Of a DNA stretch of 49,959 nucleotides, positions 8,931 to 16,848 are shown piece after piece. A program made the translations under genes and the position numbers. The notes under the pieces are model-generated. The model searched no databases. It worked only from the letters and a program-made list of their open reading frames with translations, and had not been told where the DNA came from. The DNA comes from Bartonella sp. CM31XJBT. Lineage in GTDB: Bacteria > Pseudomonadota > Alphaproteobacteria > Rhizobiales > Rhizobiaceae. The stretch is from positions 1 through 49,959 of the forward strand of contig NZ_JAQITD010000016.1 in the NCBI RefSeq assembly GCF_028618555.1, read 5' to 3'. Position 1 is the first letter of the stretch, and each line of letters starts with the position of its first letter.

Positions 8931-9340
8931 CTTAAGAAGATAGGGTTTGATTTGTCGAGCCTGACGAAGTGCTGTCGTTTGAGGAGTGGGTGGGTGTAAG
9001 CTTTATTTTGTGGGGAAAGCTGCTTTTTGACGTGGGATTGTAGATTAGTGCTGGTTGGGAATTTTCATTCTTTGAGACGTGGGCTGGAAGTCAGTGTACT
9101 AATATAGCAGATTTTGATCTCATAATTTTTACATTCTTTCTTTTTTTAAAGCAAATAAGCAAGAAAAATTAATATATTACTTGATATTAGAGTAAATGCT
9201 TATATCAAGAGGAGTATTTCTTTAAAAATTTTCACTTAACTTATTAAGCGATTTATTAGAATAAAAGACTCTTCTGAAGTTCATATCACCAATTGTATCG
9301 AAGGAAGTGTAACTTTAAGTGTAGAAAAGTTTAATATCGG

Positions 9341-10585
9341 ATGGTTGATATGAATTTGTTTTTAAAAAAGAGTCCATTAGCTCTTTTTTGTTCTCTCTTT
9401 ATTTCCAAAGTTGGTGATTATGCTTATGAAGTTGTTTTTATTTTACTGGTCTTAGAATTAACAGATAACACCTTTTTTACAGGTCTTGTGTATTTTTTTC
9501 GATTTATCCCTTTTCTCTTTTTTGGCCCTATAGGAGGTTGGTTAGCGGATAATTTTTCTTTGAAGAAAAATATGATCTTAAGTGAAGTTGTTAGATTATT
9601 AGCTTCATTGTTTGTTTTTATAACTTATATAACAGGTACGGCACATATCATTGTTCTTATTTTTGCAGCAATATGTACAACGATAGGAAGAAGTATTTTC
9701 CAACCAAGTTTTCAAGCTGCTATTCCCAGAATGTTTTCAATAAAAGATCTTACAAAGGCCAATAGCATTGCTCAAATTATCATGGAAACGGCAGCCGTCA
9801 TTGGCCCTTTGGTTTGTTCCATACTGCTTTTTTTAGCAAATAAATCGGCAGTACTCATTTTTGATTTTTTTACCTATTTTATATCTATTATCGTGTTATT
9901 TAATCTCATGAATTTAAATTCAAGCGAGAATAAATCATTCAATTTTATAAAAATTTATCGAGAAACAGCTTCATATCTTAAATATATTTCTACAGAAAAT
10001 AATAATTTATTTATTACGCTCGTTGGATTGTCGTTTGCTATTCTCTTTACGGGTGCTATTTTAAGATTTTTAATTCCAGCTTTTGTTCTTTTTGTGGGGG
10101 GAGAGGAAAGCTTTGTGAGTTATATTTTTTCTCTCATGGCTGTTGGAACTATTGTTGGTGGTTTGTTATATAGTAAAATTATATTAAATATTACTTCGTT
10201 GAAGCTCATGATATTTTGGCTTCTTTATGGGGTTATTCTGTTTGTTATGCCCTTAGCTGCAGAAATTTATTTAAAATTCCTTCTCGTGTTAGCATTTGTT
10301 CTAGGATTTATTGGTGCCTTTGTGGATATTGGTTTAGTCTCAGCTATTCAATTATACTCTCGTCGTGAAGATTTTGGTAAGAGCTTTGGAACCTTTTCAA
10401 CTTTAGCAAACTCTGCGGAAGCAATGTCTGGCTTTATTTCTGGACTTTTGGCACTCGTGGGATTGTTAAGCTCTTTTTTAGCGATGTCCGCATTAATTAT
10501 TTCCACGGGAATTCTTGGCGTTGTAAAAATTAAGAAAAATAAAGAGTTAACACCTCTTAACACGACAGTCGATGACGACCATTGA
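9341..10585 (+). CDS. MFS transporter, AT-rich (EntS/MFS_3-like)
   Basis: Inner-membrane protein of 414 residues with about twelve hydrophobic segments. N-terminal features fit MFS_3 exporters: SLFISKVGDYAYEV, then the loop-2/3 motif GPIGGWLADNFSLKKNM (a variant of the MFS GxLaDrxgrkk signature) and TIGRSIFQPSFQAAIPRMF. The substrate is unknown. Its codons are strikingly rich in A and T (runs of TTT, ATT and AAA) compared with clpB or the GTA genes, and the flanks are equally AT-rich, which suggests a separate acquisition. It is only distantly similar to the transporter at the left edge. The ATG at 9341 has a weak ribosome binding site; the ATG at 9350 is an alternative. No operon partner. 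Confidence 0.85.
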   Translation: MVDMNLFLKKSPLALFCSLFISKVGDYAYEVVFILLVLELTDNTFFTGLVYFFRFIPFLFFGPIGGWLADNFSLKKNMILSEVVRLLASLFVFITYITGTAHIIVLIFAAICTTIGRSIFQPSFQAAIPRMFSIKDLTKANSIAQIIMETAAVIGPLVCSILLFLANKSAVLIFDFFTYFISIIVLFNLMNLNSSENKSFNFIKIYRETASYLKYISTENNNLFITLVGLSFAILFTGAILRFLIPAFVLFVGGEESFVSYIFSLMAVGTIVGGLLYSKIILNITSLKLMIFWLLYGVILFVMPLAAEIYLKFLLVLAFVLGFIGAFVDIGLVSAIQLYSRREDFGKSFGTFSTLANSAEAMSGFISGLLALVGLLSSFLAMSALIISTGILGVVKIKKNKELTPLNTTVDDDH

Positions 10586-10736
10586 TATATTTGATATCTC
10601 CATGCCGTTTCTTTTTTTTAAAGACGGTTTGCTCATTATCTTATTCATGAGGTAAAAACACCGCTTTTTGAAGGGGGTGATCTGAAACGAATGAGTGGTC
10701 AGTGGTGGAAACTTGCTAGGCAAGCATTTGAATTCT

Positions 10737-10960
10737 TTACAGACCGTTGTTTATAGAGTGGTACGGGGTGGTGAACCTTTCCTTGGCTTTGTTCTGTAAA
10801 TGTGGAGAAGCGTAAAAATGTGAATCTGTAAAAGTGAAGTGGAGGATTTATGGGTTCATATATTGTGCGTGTTTTTTGTCATGATATGGAGGGGTGAGAA
10901 GGATTGGGGGAAGTGTCTTCGTGAATGGAGGGGAAATGAAGGGTGCTGTGCGTTGGTTTA
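10737..10960. repeat. Dispersed TTTACAGAAC-type element, copy 5
   Basis: Starts TTTACAGACCG and contains TTGGCTTTGTTCTGTAAATG, GCGTAAAAATG and the TATTGTGCGTGTTTTTTGTC tail. A dispersed palindromic module (10636-10680, AACACCGCTTTTTGAAGGGG) precedes it. Bases 10961-11228 hold no supported gene. Confidence 0.6.
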
Positions 10961-11228
10961 TGTAATGCAACACACCATGAAAGTAAGTATACATATACTA
11001 TATGCTTTACATGTGTTTTTTCGTACTTTTAACATATATATTTTGTGTCTTAAACATAAGCTTTGAGTACTATGAGAGATGGTGGTCGTTTTTTTAAACA
11101 AGCGAGAAAGTGATTAACTAATGCTTGATAGTAAAGCAGTATGTTGTTAAGGCTATTCTTTGAAAGGAGGCTCTTATTTCTGGTGTAGGAGCTTCTCAGA
11201 AGAGAATACAATTAATAGGGGAGTTAAG

Positions 11229-11624
11229 ATGTCAAAATATTTATTTCCGTTGCCTCTTGTCTTGGTGGCTGGTTGTGCATCTATCAATAATTATTCATCA
11301 AGTTATGTCAGTCCAAATATTACGCAAGATGATATAAAATTAATTGCTAACGATTTTGTTCGTAATCTTAAAAAACCTTTACCGCCCGCTACAACAACAC
11401 TTATTGTGAAAAAAAATAAAACAGAAGACAACTTTACTCCTGTATTTATTAATCTCTTGCGACGGAATGGATATAACGTGATCTATACAGATCAACCAAA
11501 CAAACAGCAAAATGGTGTAATTTTGACTTATCAAATAACGCCAATAAAGATAGGTATTCTGTCTATGGTTTCTTATGATGAGGTTGGAGTAACGCGTTAT
11601 TATATTCGCACTTATAATAGATGA
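11229..11624 (+). CDS. TrbH-like conjugal transfer lipoprotein, orphan
   Basis: 131-residue predicted lipoprotein. The signal region MSKYLFPLPLVLVAGC ends in a lipobox (LVAGC), so the mature protein would be membrane-anchored at the cysteine. The body resembles TrbH of P-type conjugation systems: a segment SPNITQDDIKLIANDFV, then PPATTTLIVKK, then FTPVFINLLRRNGYNVIYTD. The start ATG at 11229 follows GGGGAG; a longer frame from 11160 has no signal peptide. No other trb or VirB-like gene lies nearby, so this is probably a remnant of a lost conjugation cluster. After the stop at 11624 the +1 frame stays open to 11724, so the C-terminus may be frameshifted. The assignment rests on pattern only. 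Confidence 0.55.
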   Translation: MSKYLFPLPLVLVAGCASINNYSSSYVSPNITQDDIKLIANDFVRNLKKPLPPATTTLIVKKNKTEDNFTPVFINLLRRNGYNVIYTDQPNKQQNGVILTYQITPIKIGILSMVSYDEVGVTRYYIRTYNR

Positions 11625-11939
11625 AACCCCTTTGCCGGTTTGTCTCAAAGAAGTAGATAATGAAGAAATGTATTTCAGGGGAAGTGTTGGGATTAAATTA
11701 ATCAATAAAAATTTGCAGATGTGAAAATTACATATTCAGATGACAATTATCCGTCGTCTCGTTTACAATTTCAGTGTTGTAACGAAGAAAGATGTCGTTT
11801 TATCTGTTTGCAATCCTTCATGTTCTGTCTCAGTTATATAGCGCTTTTATCGTTTCTGTCTTATAGAAAATTACTTTCTGTTCTACGGCTCTATATGCCA
11901 ATCTAATAGTCAGATCTAAACAATCAAATTCATATGAAC

Positions 11940-12125
11940 TCTTTACAGAAATCTGTTGTTTGAGATTGTGGGAAAGGTGTTTTGTTTTTATCAAATTGTC
12001 GCGTGGTGGTTTGGGAGTTTCCTTTGGCTGCGTTTTGTAAATGTGTAAAAGCGTAAAAATGTGAATCTGTAAGAGTGAAGTGAGGGATTTGTGGATTTAT
12101 ATATTGTGCGTGTTTTTTGTCATGG
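11940..12125. repeat. Dispersed TTTACAGAAC-type element, copy 6 (degenerate)
   Basis: CTTTACAGAAATCTG at the left and TTTTGTAAATGTGTAAAAGCGT at the right, followed by TATTGTGCGTGTTTTTTGTC. It is fused to the start of a different dispersed repeat (12146-12421). Bases 11625-11939 show no supported gene. Confidence 0.55.
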
Positions 12126-12145
12126 TATAATGATAAATCCATTGA

Positions 12146-12421
12146 GCACCCCTATCTTTACACTTATGAAGAAGCAAGCTGGGTATTATCATTATATTTG
12201 CTAGCCCCTAATGTTGTGACAGCTCTTGGAAAGGTTCATAAGAGCCATTTTTACTCCTTTCTTAATAGTTTTACACGGGCTCTCCTCGCTTTTAACGTGG
12301 AAGCGAATGATTTTGATTGATTTAACATGGGAGGGATTTGAAATGAGAGAATCTTACGATATTCGGAACTCTCAATCAATATAAATAATGCTAAATTATC
12401 ATTATAAATCAATATATTGTT
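12146..12421 (+). repeat. ~270-bp dispersed repeat, copy A
   Basis: Shared landmarks, in order: GGTTCATAAGAGCCATTTTTA, then an ACACGGGCTCTCC region, GATTTTGATTGATT, GAGAGAATCTTACGATATTC and ATCATTATAAATCAATATATT. Further copies: 35324-35655, 36644-36970 and 39400-39645 on the same strand, 39815-40080 inverted, and a partial inverted copy near 41340-41455. A 67-codon frame inside is not conserved between copies and is not called. Confidence 0.7.
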
Positions 12422-12724
12422 ATTGTATGGAGTGGTGAGAAGGATTGGGGGAAAGTGTCTTCGTGAATGGAGGAGAAAGTTGGGATGAAGAGTGCTGTTG
12501 AAGTGCGTTTTCTGGAGAAGAGTGTGTGGGGAATGGCTGTGAACAGATTGCAGAGCTGATGTGTAAAGAGATGTGAAGAGAGAAAAATCGTGGTGGGCGT
12601 TTATATTCTATGCGGAACTTAACAATTATAGTTGCATCTATATTTGTATGGGGGATATCCGTGAAATGGGTGTGAGAAGCATTGAGAGGTGTTTTTAGTA
12701 AGCGGGTGGAATGAGCAATACAAT

Positions 12725-12856
12725 GAAATCCTATTTAGAGGGGAAATCCTATTTAGAGGGGAAATCCTATTTAGAGGGGAAAGCCTATTTAGGGGAAATC
12801 CTATTTAGAGGGAAGCCCATTTAGAGGGATACCTATTTAGGAAAAATCCTATTTTA
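12725..12856. repeat. Tandem AATCCTATTTAGAGGGG array
   Basis: About seven copies of a 16-18 bp unit. The first three are perfect (AAATCCTATTTAGAGGGG) and the later ones decay by substitutions and short deletions toward the right. Bases 12422-12724 hold only G-rich repeat debris. Confidence 0.85.
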
Positions 12857-12974
12857 GCTCTTGTTGTTTTAGACATTGTGTTTTGTATGAGGGGCATTTT
12901 GCAGGAAAAGTGTTTTGAGGGATGTGGCTCCCTTAAAGAAAAACACAAAAATATCAAAAGAAAAATATAAAAAC

Positions 12975-13011
12975 TTGACAAGGTAAATGTAAAAAGGTAT
13001 CATAATGATAC
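12975..13011 (+). promoter_or_regulatory. Strong sigma70-type promoter with palindrome on the -10 box
   Basis: TTGACA (12975-12980), a 17-bp spacer and TATCAT (12998-13003), near consensus. The -10 box is inside a perfect palindrome GTATCAT-A-ATGATAC (12997-13011), the geometry of a repressor operator. No protein gene follows on this strand. Confidence 0.7.
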
Positions 13012-13160
13012 AATCGGAATTGTGCGTTTAAATCAGAAGAGATCTTTTGATAAGATTCTGTGAGAGGGGTGGGGATGTTTTTTCAAGGTTTTGGTGTTTT
13101 TATCCTATTTTGAAGTTTGTTATCCTATGATGTCGTAAACCGGTGCCTAAACCGTTTTTT
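13010..13160 (+). ncRNA. Candidate ~150-nt orphan transcript
   Basis: Inferred only from signals: the promoter at 12975-13003 and a weak terminator-like element (CGGT at 13141-13144, ACCG at 13151-13154, then six T). The longest frame in between is 12 codons (MFFQGFGVFILF). It would run toward the 3' end of the third HTH regulator on the opposite strand. It could be a small RNA or the remnant of a lost gene. Confidence 0.3.
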
Positions 13161-13260
13161 GAGATGTGGTGGTATCAGGCGGCAAGGCTTTAGGCAGAGG
13201 GGAATATTGGCAACGGATGTCGATTGATGCGCTTTTGCCTAATCAGAAATTAACCACTGT

Positions 13261-13632
13261 CTAATCAGAAATCAACCACAAGATTGCTTTTTGTTTTTTC
13301 GGCTGGAGCTCTCTAAAGTTTTTCAAAAGGGCGTGTTCTTTTTCGCTGTATGTGTCTTGATAGTGGTGTAAGAGAGTTTCTTTTGTGGGAATATCTTCTT
13401 CTGCAAAAATATCAGTATAAAAAAAGGTAATAGGAACTGCTAGTTTTTTAGCAATTTCTAGCAAACACCCCGCGCTTACACGATTTAAACCTTTTTCATA
13501 TTTCTGGATTTGTTGGAAACTGACACCTAAATAGCTTCCTAACTCTTTTTGAGAAAGACCCATTGAAATGCGTCTGTGACGGATTCTTTTACCTATTGAA
13601 ATGTCATTAAAATGTGGATTTTTTGTTTGCAA
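13261..13632 (-). CDS. XRE-family HTH regulator, Trp family, copy 3
   Basis: 123 residues if translation begins at the TTG at 13632, which occupies the position of the GTG in copies 1 and 2 and follows GGAGGGGAG. An ATG frame further upstream would run through the Brt leader and is unlikely. The HTH core IGKRIRHRRISMGLSQKELG and YEKGLNRVSAG is kept. The linker after the HTH (FFYTDIFAEEDIPT) differs from the other copies. The tail QKKQKAILWLISD is identical. With copy 4 it shares the N-terminal variant QTKN.HFNDISIGKR, so copies 3 and 4 form a subgroup apart from 1 and 2. It lies downstream of its own Brt RNA; target unknown. Confidence 0.85.
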   Translation of the reverse strand: MQTKNPHFNDISIGKRIRHRRISMGLSQKELGSYLGVSFQQIQKYEKGLNRVSAGCLLEIAKKLAVPITFFYTDIFAEEDIPTKETLLHHYQDTYSEKEHALLKNFRELQPKKQKAILWLISD

Positions 13633-13649
13633 TTCAAGCTCCCCTCCGG

Positions 13650-13847
13650 TTGCGAGCGCCCTCGCATGAGTATTCCGGGAGGTTGAAAGCACTGAACTCA
13701 AATCAGCTTTTTGCTTTTAGTGCACATGGCACTTGGACATAGCAAAAACTCCCGGAACTCCGGGATACCCACAACGTGGGGTAAATTAACGTTTGAGTTT
13801 TCGGGCTTCAACTCCCTATTGATCGCTGCGTAGACGATCAAGGCACC
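13650..13847 (-). ncRNA. Brt-family small RNA/leader, copy for Trp 3
   Basis: Promoter TTGCCA (13877-13882)-17 bp-TATCAC (13854-13859), with a start near 13847 and about 198 nt. The long-range stem is a perfect 8 bp, AACTCAAA (13695-13702) with TTTGAGTT (13792-13799). The apical hairpin is GTGC/GCAC with a different loop from the other copies. Confidence 0.8.
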
Positions 13848-13947
13848 TTTTGAGTGATAAAGTAATTTCAAGGGATTGGCAAGAACAATTAAAAGATTTG
13901 GAAAATGAGAGCATTTTTTTGTATCTTAAAAATTATCTCATTATATT

Positions 13948-14017
13948 CTTATGCCTTATGCCTTATGCCTTATGCCTTATGCCTTATGCCTTATGCCTTA
14001 TGCCTTATGCCTTATGC
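13948..14017. repeat. CTTATGC x10 heptanucleotide repeat
   Basis: Ten perfect copies of a 7-bp unit, 66 bases upstream of the -35 box of the third Brt promoter. It is perfect, hence probably recent or length-variable. Confidence 0.95.
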
Positions 14018-14239
14018 TGTAAAATATTGTCATTTGAGATAGGGTGAGATGGGGCATTAGAGGCAAGGATATGCCGTCGAGAGACCTTCAAGTACATCAA
14101 TTTATACGGTGCTTTTTGTGAGAGTGTCTGGATATTTGAGGGTAGGGGTTATCTGTCCGTTTCTGGTGAAACAGCATTCTTTGAGGGGTGGTGAGAGGTG
14201 GTTGCCCAAATGCAATATACGCGATAAAAGTTGAATTGT

Positions 14240-14520
14240 TTACAGACTCTTGTTTATCGAGTGGTGGGTTAGTTTGGAAATTTCGTTTGGCCGCTTTCTG
14301 TAAAGATGGAAAAGCGTAAAAACGCGAATCTGTAAAATTGAAGTGAAGAATTTATGTGTTGTATGCTTTTGTCTTGGCATGGAATGTGGGAAAGGACTGG
14401 GGAACAAGTCTGCAAATGAAGTGGAAAGCTAGGATGAAGCATGTGAAAATTGGCACTGTGGGAGAAGCTTTTTGGTGTGTGTGTGAAGCTTTGTCTTTTG
14501 GGTGGGGTATTTGCTTCGAA
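14240..14520. repeat. Dispersed TTTACAGAAC-type element, copy 7
   Basis: TTTACAGACTC at the left, GTTTGGCCGCTTTCTGTAAAG and GATGGAAAAGCGTAAAAACG at the right, then the TTATGTGTTGTATG and TTTTGTCTTGGCATGGAATG tail. Overlapping frames on both strands are repeat composition. Confidence 0.6.
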
Positions 14521-14691
14521 GCGGAATTGTTCGGTATTTGTGGGAGCTTTCGCTCTTTGTGTTGGAGAGGGACGGGTGTAAGAATATTCAGAAAAGCCTT
14601 GCTTGTTGAATCCGTTGTTTGAGGGGTATGGTATGCTGATCTGTCTGAGTGGTTGGTAGGAGGAAACTGCTACAAGATGTCGGATTCTTGA

Positions 14692-14930
14692 CAGAGCAGT
14701 ATAAGACACTGGGGGAACAGTTTCATTTGCTGCCTTTTGTAAAGATGGAAAAGCGTAAAAATGTGAATCCGTAAAAGTGAAGTGAAAGATTTATGCGTTG
14801 TATGTTTTTGTCTTGGCATGGAATGTGGTCGGAGAACTAGGGGACGCATTTGTGAATGGAGTGGGGAAAGCTGGGATGAAGAGGGGGATAAATCGCGTTG
14901 ACTGGAGAAAGGTGTGTGAGGGAATATTTT
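14692..14930. repeat. Dispersed TTTACAGAAC-type element, copy 8
   Basis: Degenerate left arm (TTGACAGAGCAG) and right part CTTTTGTAAAGATGGAAAAGCG, then TTTTTGTCTTGGCATGGAAT. The tail pairs closely with copy 7, so 14240-14930 is probably a tandem duplication of this element. Confidence 0.6.
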
Positions 14931-15050
14931 AGGGCAGGGCTTATCTGTCTTGTCTGATAAAATTGCCTTCCTTGAAGTGTCGTGATCTGAAGCTTATATT
15001 TTAAGGATGTTGGATATATTGGCGAGGGATGTTGATGGGTGTGCTTTTGT

Positions 15051-15419
15051 CTAATCAGAAATCAACCACAAGATTGCTTTTTGTTTTTTCGGCTGGAGCT
15101 CTCTAAAGTTTTTCAAAAGGGCGTGTTCTTTTTCGCTGTATGTGTCTTGATCGTGGTGTAAGGCATGTTCTTTTGTGGGAATATCTGCTGTTAAAAGGTC
15201 CGCATAAAAAAAGTTCATAGGAACCTCTAGTTTTTTAGCAATTTCGAGCAAACACCCCGCGCTTACACGATTTAAACCTTTTTCATATTTCTGGATTTGT
15301 TGAAAACTGACACCTAAATGGCTTCCTAATTCCTTTTGAGAAAGTCCCATTGAAAGTCGTCTATAACGGATTCTTTTACCTATTGAAATGTCATTAAAAT
15401 GTGAATTTTTAGTTTGCAC
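15051..15419 (-). CDS. XRE-family HTH regulator, Trp family, copy 4
   Basis: 122 residues from the GTG at 15419, preceded by GGAGGGGAG; one codon shorter than the paralogues because of a deletion in the linker (FFYADLLTADIPT). The helix-turn-helix is intact (IGKRIRYRRLSMGLSQKELG, GVSFQQIQKYEKGLNRVSAG). Its C-terminus is identical to copy 3 over the last 30 residues, and the DNA of the two genes is closely similar, pointing to recent duplication or gene conversion. It sits just downstream of its own Brt RNA and about 1.1 kb before the first GTA gene, which is on the other strand. Confidence 0.85.
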   Translation of the reverse strand: MQTKNSHFNDISIGKRIRYRRLSMGLSQKELGSHLGVSFQQIQKYEKGLNRVSAGCLLEIAKKLEVPMNFFYADLLTADIPTKEHALHHDQDTYSEKEHALLKNFRELQPKKQKAILWLISD

Positions 15420-15436
15420 TTCAAGCTCCCCTCCGG

Positions 15437-15638
15437 TTGCGAGCGCCCTCGCATGAGTATTCCGGGAGTTTGAAAGCACTGAGCTCAGCCAGCCTTTTGC
15501 TTTTAGTGCTGACAAGCACTTGGACATAGCAAAAGCTCCCGGAATTCCGGGATATCCGCAAAGCGGGATAAATTTATGTACTGAGCGTTCGGGCTTTCAA
15601 ATCCCTATTTGACCGTTGCGTGGACGATCAAAAACACA
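15437..15638 (-). ncRNA. Brt-family small RNA/leader, copy for Trp 4
   Basis: Promoter TTGCCA (15668-15673)-17 bp-TATTGA (15645-15650), with a start near 15638 and about 202 nt. The long-range stem is GCTCAG (15483-15488) with CTGAGC (15581-15586), plus one wobble pair. The -10 box is weaker than in the other copies, so this one may be expressed less. Confidence 0.75.
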
Positions 15639-15956
15639 GAACTATCAATAAAGTAGTTTCAGAAGATTGGCAAGAAAATTAAAATATTTTTTAGTCTGTT
15701 ATACTGTAAAATAGGGATGTTTGGGGGCGGTAATCTGATGTTAGTAGGGGAATTTATTGGGTAAGAGGTTGGATGATAGTTTAAAACCGGTGCGGGGTGG
15801 AAGCTTTATTCAGCAGAGGAAAATTTGCTTTTTGAAGTCGAATTGTAGATCAGAGCTTATCTGGCGTGTTTGATGAAACACCATGCTTTGAAGTGTGGGA
15901 TAGCCATATGAAATAATCAGCAGGGAAATCTGATAGACGAGAAATCAGCTTGTTGA

Positions 15957-16080
15957 CAGACCCGTGTTTACAGAACGGTGCGGGGTAGTGATTTGAGCGT
16001 TTCATTTGGCTGCGTTCTGTAATGATGTAAAAGCGTAAAAATGTGAATCTGTAAAATTATGCGGAGGATTTGGGCTTTAT
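15957..16080. repeat. Dispersed TTTACAGAAC-type element, copy 9
   Basis: GTTGACAGACCCGTGTTTACAG at the left and TTGGCTGCGTTCTGTAATG, GATGTAAAAGCGTAAAAATG at the right. It is truncated just before the first GTA gene. Confidence 0.6.
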
Positions 16081-16204
16081 GTGGGCTCTTATCTTTTTGG
16101 GTGTGTCCCATTTTTTAATTGTTGAATGCTTGGCAAATTTTGTTGCTGATTTTTATGTCATTTTTTGTGTTTGAGGTTTTGGTTTCTCTTTAGTTGGAAG
16201 GAAC

Positions 16205-16534
16205 ATGATGATGGTAGATGAACATTGTCTTCCCTTACGTCGAAGAGGGCGGAAAAAAGGGGCTTTAAATAAAACAACAAAGCGATTTAATGAAGCTCTT
16301 TTGACAGCGGCGGAGCAGGCTGGATATCACTATGGTGAAGATGGGCTGGTGTCTTATCTTCAGTATCATGCTCTCAATAATCCCGTACCGTTTTTTTCGC
16401 TGCTGGCAAAAGTGTTGCCTCTTCAGGGGGCTGGAGAAGGGCAGGTTAAAACAGTTTCGCGTATTGAGATTGTACCAGTGAATGCAAAAAATAGTGAACC
16501 GGAGAAGTGTGATACTTCGATAACTGAGGCTTGA
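16205..16534 (+). CDS. Small phage protein, probable terminase small subunit (GTA block)
   Basis: 109 residues. The basic start LRRRGRKKGALNKTTKRFNE resembles the GRPKGSxNK-type DNA-binding N-terminus of many phage proteins encoded just before large terminases. A helical region with KRFNEALLTAAEQAG and a body ending SLLAKVLPLQ follow. The start ATG at 16205 follows GGAAGGAAC; ATGs at 16208 and 16211 are alternatives. The large terminase is nearly 1 kb downstream, an unusual gap for such a pair. The last 86 bp of the gene are duplicated at 16763-16848. By position it could be the first gene of the bgt (BaGTA) series, but I have not verified the lettering. A small terminase is the best reading, though a short regulator is not excluded. 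Confidence 0.55.
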   Translation: MMMVDEHCLPLRRRGRKKGALNKTTKRFNEALLTAAEQAGYHYGEDGLVSYLQYHALNNPVPFFSLLAKVLPLQGAGEGQVKTVSRIEIVPVNAKNSEPEKCDTSITEA

Positions 16535-16848
16535 AGAAGGCGCTGTGATGTTTGGGCATTTACTGGAGAGCAGAATATTTTGGTGGGAGATATTTGGGCT
16601 TCCTACGTGGAGACGCCGGATTTTATGGGCGATGACAGAGGGGCGTGTGCTGAAGAGGTGATACTCGAGAGGTACAATGCTTAGGGGGCGTGATGTTATC
16701 TACTGTTTTGGATTTTTGTGAAGATTTGGTCTTTTCTCGTTATTGAAGGTGTGGAGATATCAAAAACAGTTTCGCGTATTGAGATTGTACCAGTGAATGC
16801 AAAAAATAGCGAACCGGAGAAGTGTGATACTTCGATAACTGAGGCTTG
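16448..16848. repeat. 86-bp direct repeat copying the 3' end of the small terminase gene
   Basis: 16448-16533 and 16763-16848 differ at one base. The second copy has no start codon or frame continuity and is a dead duplicate of the coding tail. Confidence 0.9.

Noticed and set aside
12117..12320. 67-codon frame containing VHKSHFYSF
   Set aside because: It lies in a dispersed repeat; the same peptide piece appears on the other strand at 39.9 kb only because the repeat is inverted there, and the frame is broken in the other copies.
13801..13860. tRNA-like cloverleaf in the GATCGCTGCGTAGACGATCA region
   Set aside because: It is the conserved 5' stem of the Brt RNAs; there is no acceptor stem, T-loop or anticodon arm.
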